Source of the DNA: DATGIQ01 sp035295665
GTDB lineage: Bacteria; Planctomycetota; Planctomycetia; Gemmatales; Gemmataceae
Direction of reading: 5' to 3'
Assembly: GCA_035295665.1 (NCBI GenBank)
Contig: DATGIQ010000599.1
Coordinates: forward strand, 1 to 14,243
DNA: 14,243 nucleotides
The translations under genes and the position numbers were made by a program. This document shows, piece by piece, positions 13,232 through 14,243 of this stretch (positions within the stretch are counted from its first letter, which is position 1; every line of letters starts with the position of its first letter). The notes under the pieces were generated by a model. That model worked only from the letters and a program-made list of their open reading frames with translations. It ran no database searches and was not told the origin of the DNA.

Positions 13232-14243
13232 ATGCCACGTCGATTCCTCTTGCTCCTCGCTGCATTCTCTCTCGTCTTGGCCGTAGCGAAAGCGGAGGCC
13301 GACTCCGCTCCCACAATTTCCGCTGAGCGAATCAAGGCCAGCGTCGCATACCTGGCCAGCGACCGGCTGGAAGGACGCGGCCCGGGAACGCGCGGGGAGA
13401 TCCTCGCCACGGAATATCTTGCAGCCGAGTTCAAGAAAGCAGGCCTTGCTCCGATTGGCGAACGCGGCACCTTTTTCCAGCCCGTCCCCTTGGTCCGCGT
13501 CGTCACGAGCCCCGTCTCGACGCTCCAGGCAGTGAAAGGCGAAACCACGCTCGACATTCCCTGCGAAAAGGGCTTCTCCGGCATGAGTCAGACACAGAAT
13601 GAGCTGGAAGCGTTCGACGCCGAGGCGATCTTTGTCGGCCACGGCATTACTGCCCCCGAGTTCGGGTGGGATGATTACCACGGGGTGGACGTGAAGGGAA
13701 AAGCCGTCGTGCTCTTCACCAACGAGCCCCCCTCCAACGATCCGAAATTCTTCGGCGGCACCGCGCTCACCTACTATGGTCGATGGACGTTCAAATTTGA
13801 GGAAGCCACCCGGAGAGGCGCGAAGGCATGCTTCATCATTCACACCAATGAGACGGCGGGTTATCCCTATTCTGTCGTTCGCCCGCTCGACGGGGCACAG
13901 CTCAAACGGGAGCCCGGCCAGCCCGCGCTGGCTTTCGCCGGCTGGCTCACCAGTGCGATGGGCGAAAAGCTTCTGAACCTTGCAGGCCGCACCGTGGACG
14001 GCGCGCTGAAAGAAGCAGATACGAAGGGATTCAAGGCGTATTCGCTCGGCGTCCATCTCAAGGCCCGTATCTCAACCCGCGTGGAAAAGATCGTCAGCAA
14101 CAACGTGGTCGGCAGGGTGGAAGGGAGCGACCCCGCGCTCAAGTCCGAAGCCGTCGTCTTCACAGCACACTGGGACCACTTGGGCGTTGGCCGGGCCGTC
14201 CTGGGCGATGCGATCTACAATGGCGCGGCGGACAACGCCACCG
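13232..14243 (+). CDS. Exported M28-family aminopeptidase, N-terminal part, 3' end missing
   Basis: The frame is open from the ATG at 13232 to the window end, giving 337 visible residues and one extra base. A Sec signal peptide (MPRRFLLLLAAFSLVLAVAKAEA) is followed by the usual lead-in ISAERIKASVAYLASDRLEGRGPGTRG. A PA-type insert region (about 130-270) comes next, with AIFVGHGITAPEFGWDDYHGVDVKGKAVVLF. The catalytic M28 domain then begins with SNNVVGRVEG. AHWDHLG near 312-317 supplies the first zinc ligand His313 and Asp315, and YNGAADNAT supplies the bridging Asp334. The sequence stops at this motif, so the remaining ligands and the catalytic Glu lie beyond the window. Such enzymes remove N-terminal residues from peptides in the periplasm; the substrate preference is unknown. 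The ribosome binding site is weak (GATAGGG). No other start codon in frame is near. Confidence 0.93.
   Translation, partial: MPRRFLLLLAAFSLVLAVAKAEADSAPTISAERIKASVAYLASDRLEGRGPGTRGEILATEYLAAEFKKAGLAPIGERGTFFQPVPLVRVVTSPVSTLQAVKGETTLDIPCEKGFSGMSQTQNELEAFDAEAIFVGHGITAPEFGWDDYHGVDVKGKAVVLFTNEPPSNDPKFFGGTALTYYGRWTFKFEEATRRGAKACFIIHTNETAGYPYSVVRPLDGAQLKREPGQPALAFAGWLTSAMGEKLLNLAGRTVDGALKEADTKGFKAYSLGVHLKARISTRVEKIVSNNVVGRVEGSDPALKSEAVVFTAHWDHLGVGRAVLGDAIYNGAADNAT

Noticed and set aside
13121..14056. Open frame of 311 codons on the minus strand
   Set aside because: It is antisense to the M28 peptidase gene, whose signal peptide and zinc motifs are clear. The antisense product resembles no family I know.
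1..14243. CRISPR array, tRNA or rRNA genes, insertion sequences, phage genes
   Set aside because: I looked for regularly spaced repeats, cloverleaf-like elements and transposase or integrase motifs on both strands and saw none.

Overview
The window looks like chromosomal DNA of a GC-rich bacterium, most probably a member of the Planctomycetota. The strongest pointer is the gene pair at 9298-13043, which encodes a DUF1552 protein and a protein with planctomycete cytochrome c, DUF1587, DUF1595, DUF1592, DUF1588 and DUF1585 domains. The many exported proteins with Sec or Tat signals, the DUF3500 protein and the DUF4953-type metalloprotease agree with this. Verrucomicrobiota or Acidobacteriota cannot be excluded. 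I see no phage, insertion sequence, CRISPR, rRNA or tRNA genes.

Layout. (1) 1-1257, plus strand: C-terminal part of a zinc-dependent metalloprotease, cut by the window edge inside its zinc-binding motif. (2) 1258-1509: a convergent intergenic region with three hairpins. (3) 1510-2259, minus strand: an exported protein with a probable LolA-like fold. (4) 2432-4353, minus strand: a LytS-type histidine kinase and a LytTR response regulator, joined by a 4-nt GTGA overlap. (5) 4460-7901, minus strand: a DMT/EamA transporter, a Tat-exported lactonase-type beta-propeller and a Sec-exported Ycf48-like beta-propeller, closely spaced as an operon. A perfect 16-bp inverted repeat separates this group from the kinase. 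(6) 8122-13043, minus strand: the DUF1592-type multidomain cytochrome, DUF1552 and DUF3500 genes. The first two overlap by ATGA. The DUF3500 gene seems to have its own sigma70-like promoter with an adjoining palindrome. (7) 13232-14243, plus strand: N-terminal part of an exported M28 aminopeptidase, cut by the window end and divergent from the cytochrome gene.

How the genes may work together. Most products act outside the cytoplasm: two metallopeptidases, two beta-propellers, a LolA-like protein, and the heme-bearing DUF1592 protein with its Tat-exported DUF1552 partner. The two-component system is the only regulator, and its targets cannot be read from the sequence. The part whose biology is least described is the DUF1592-DUF1552-DUF3500 cluster, a set of conserved exported proteins without assigned function. 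The intergenic regions share short words (ACAAGCCTG, GCGGACGC) placed in hairpins, which suggests a dispersed REP-like repeat. I see no clear evidence for a wholly new system.
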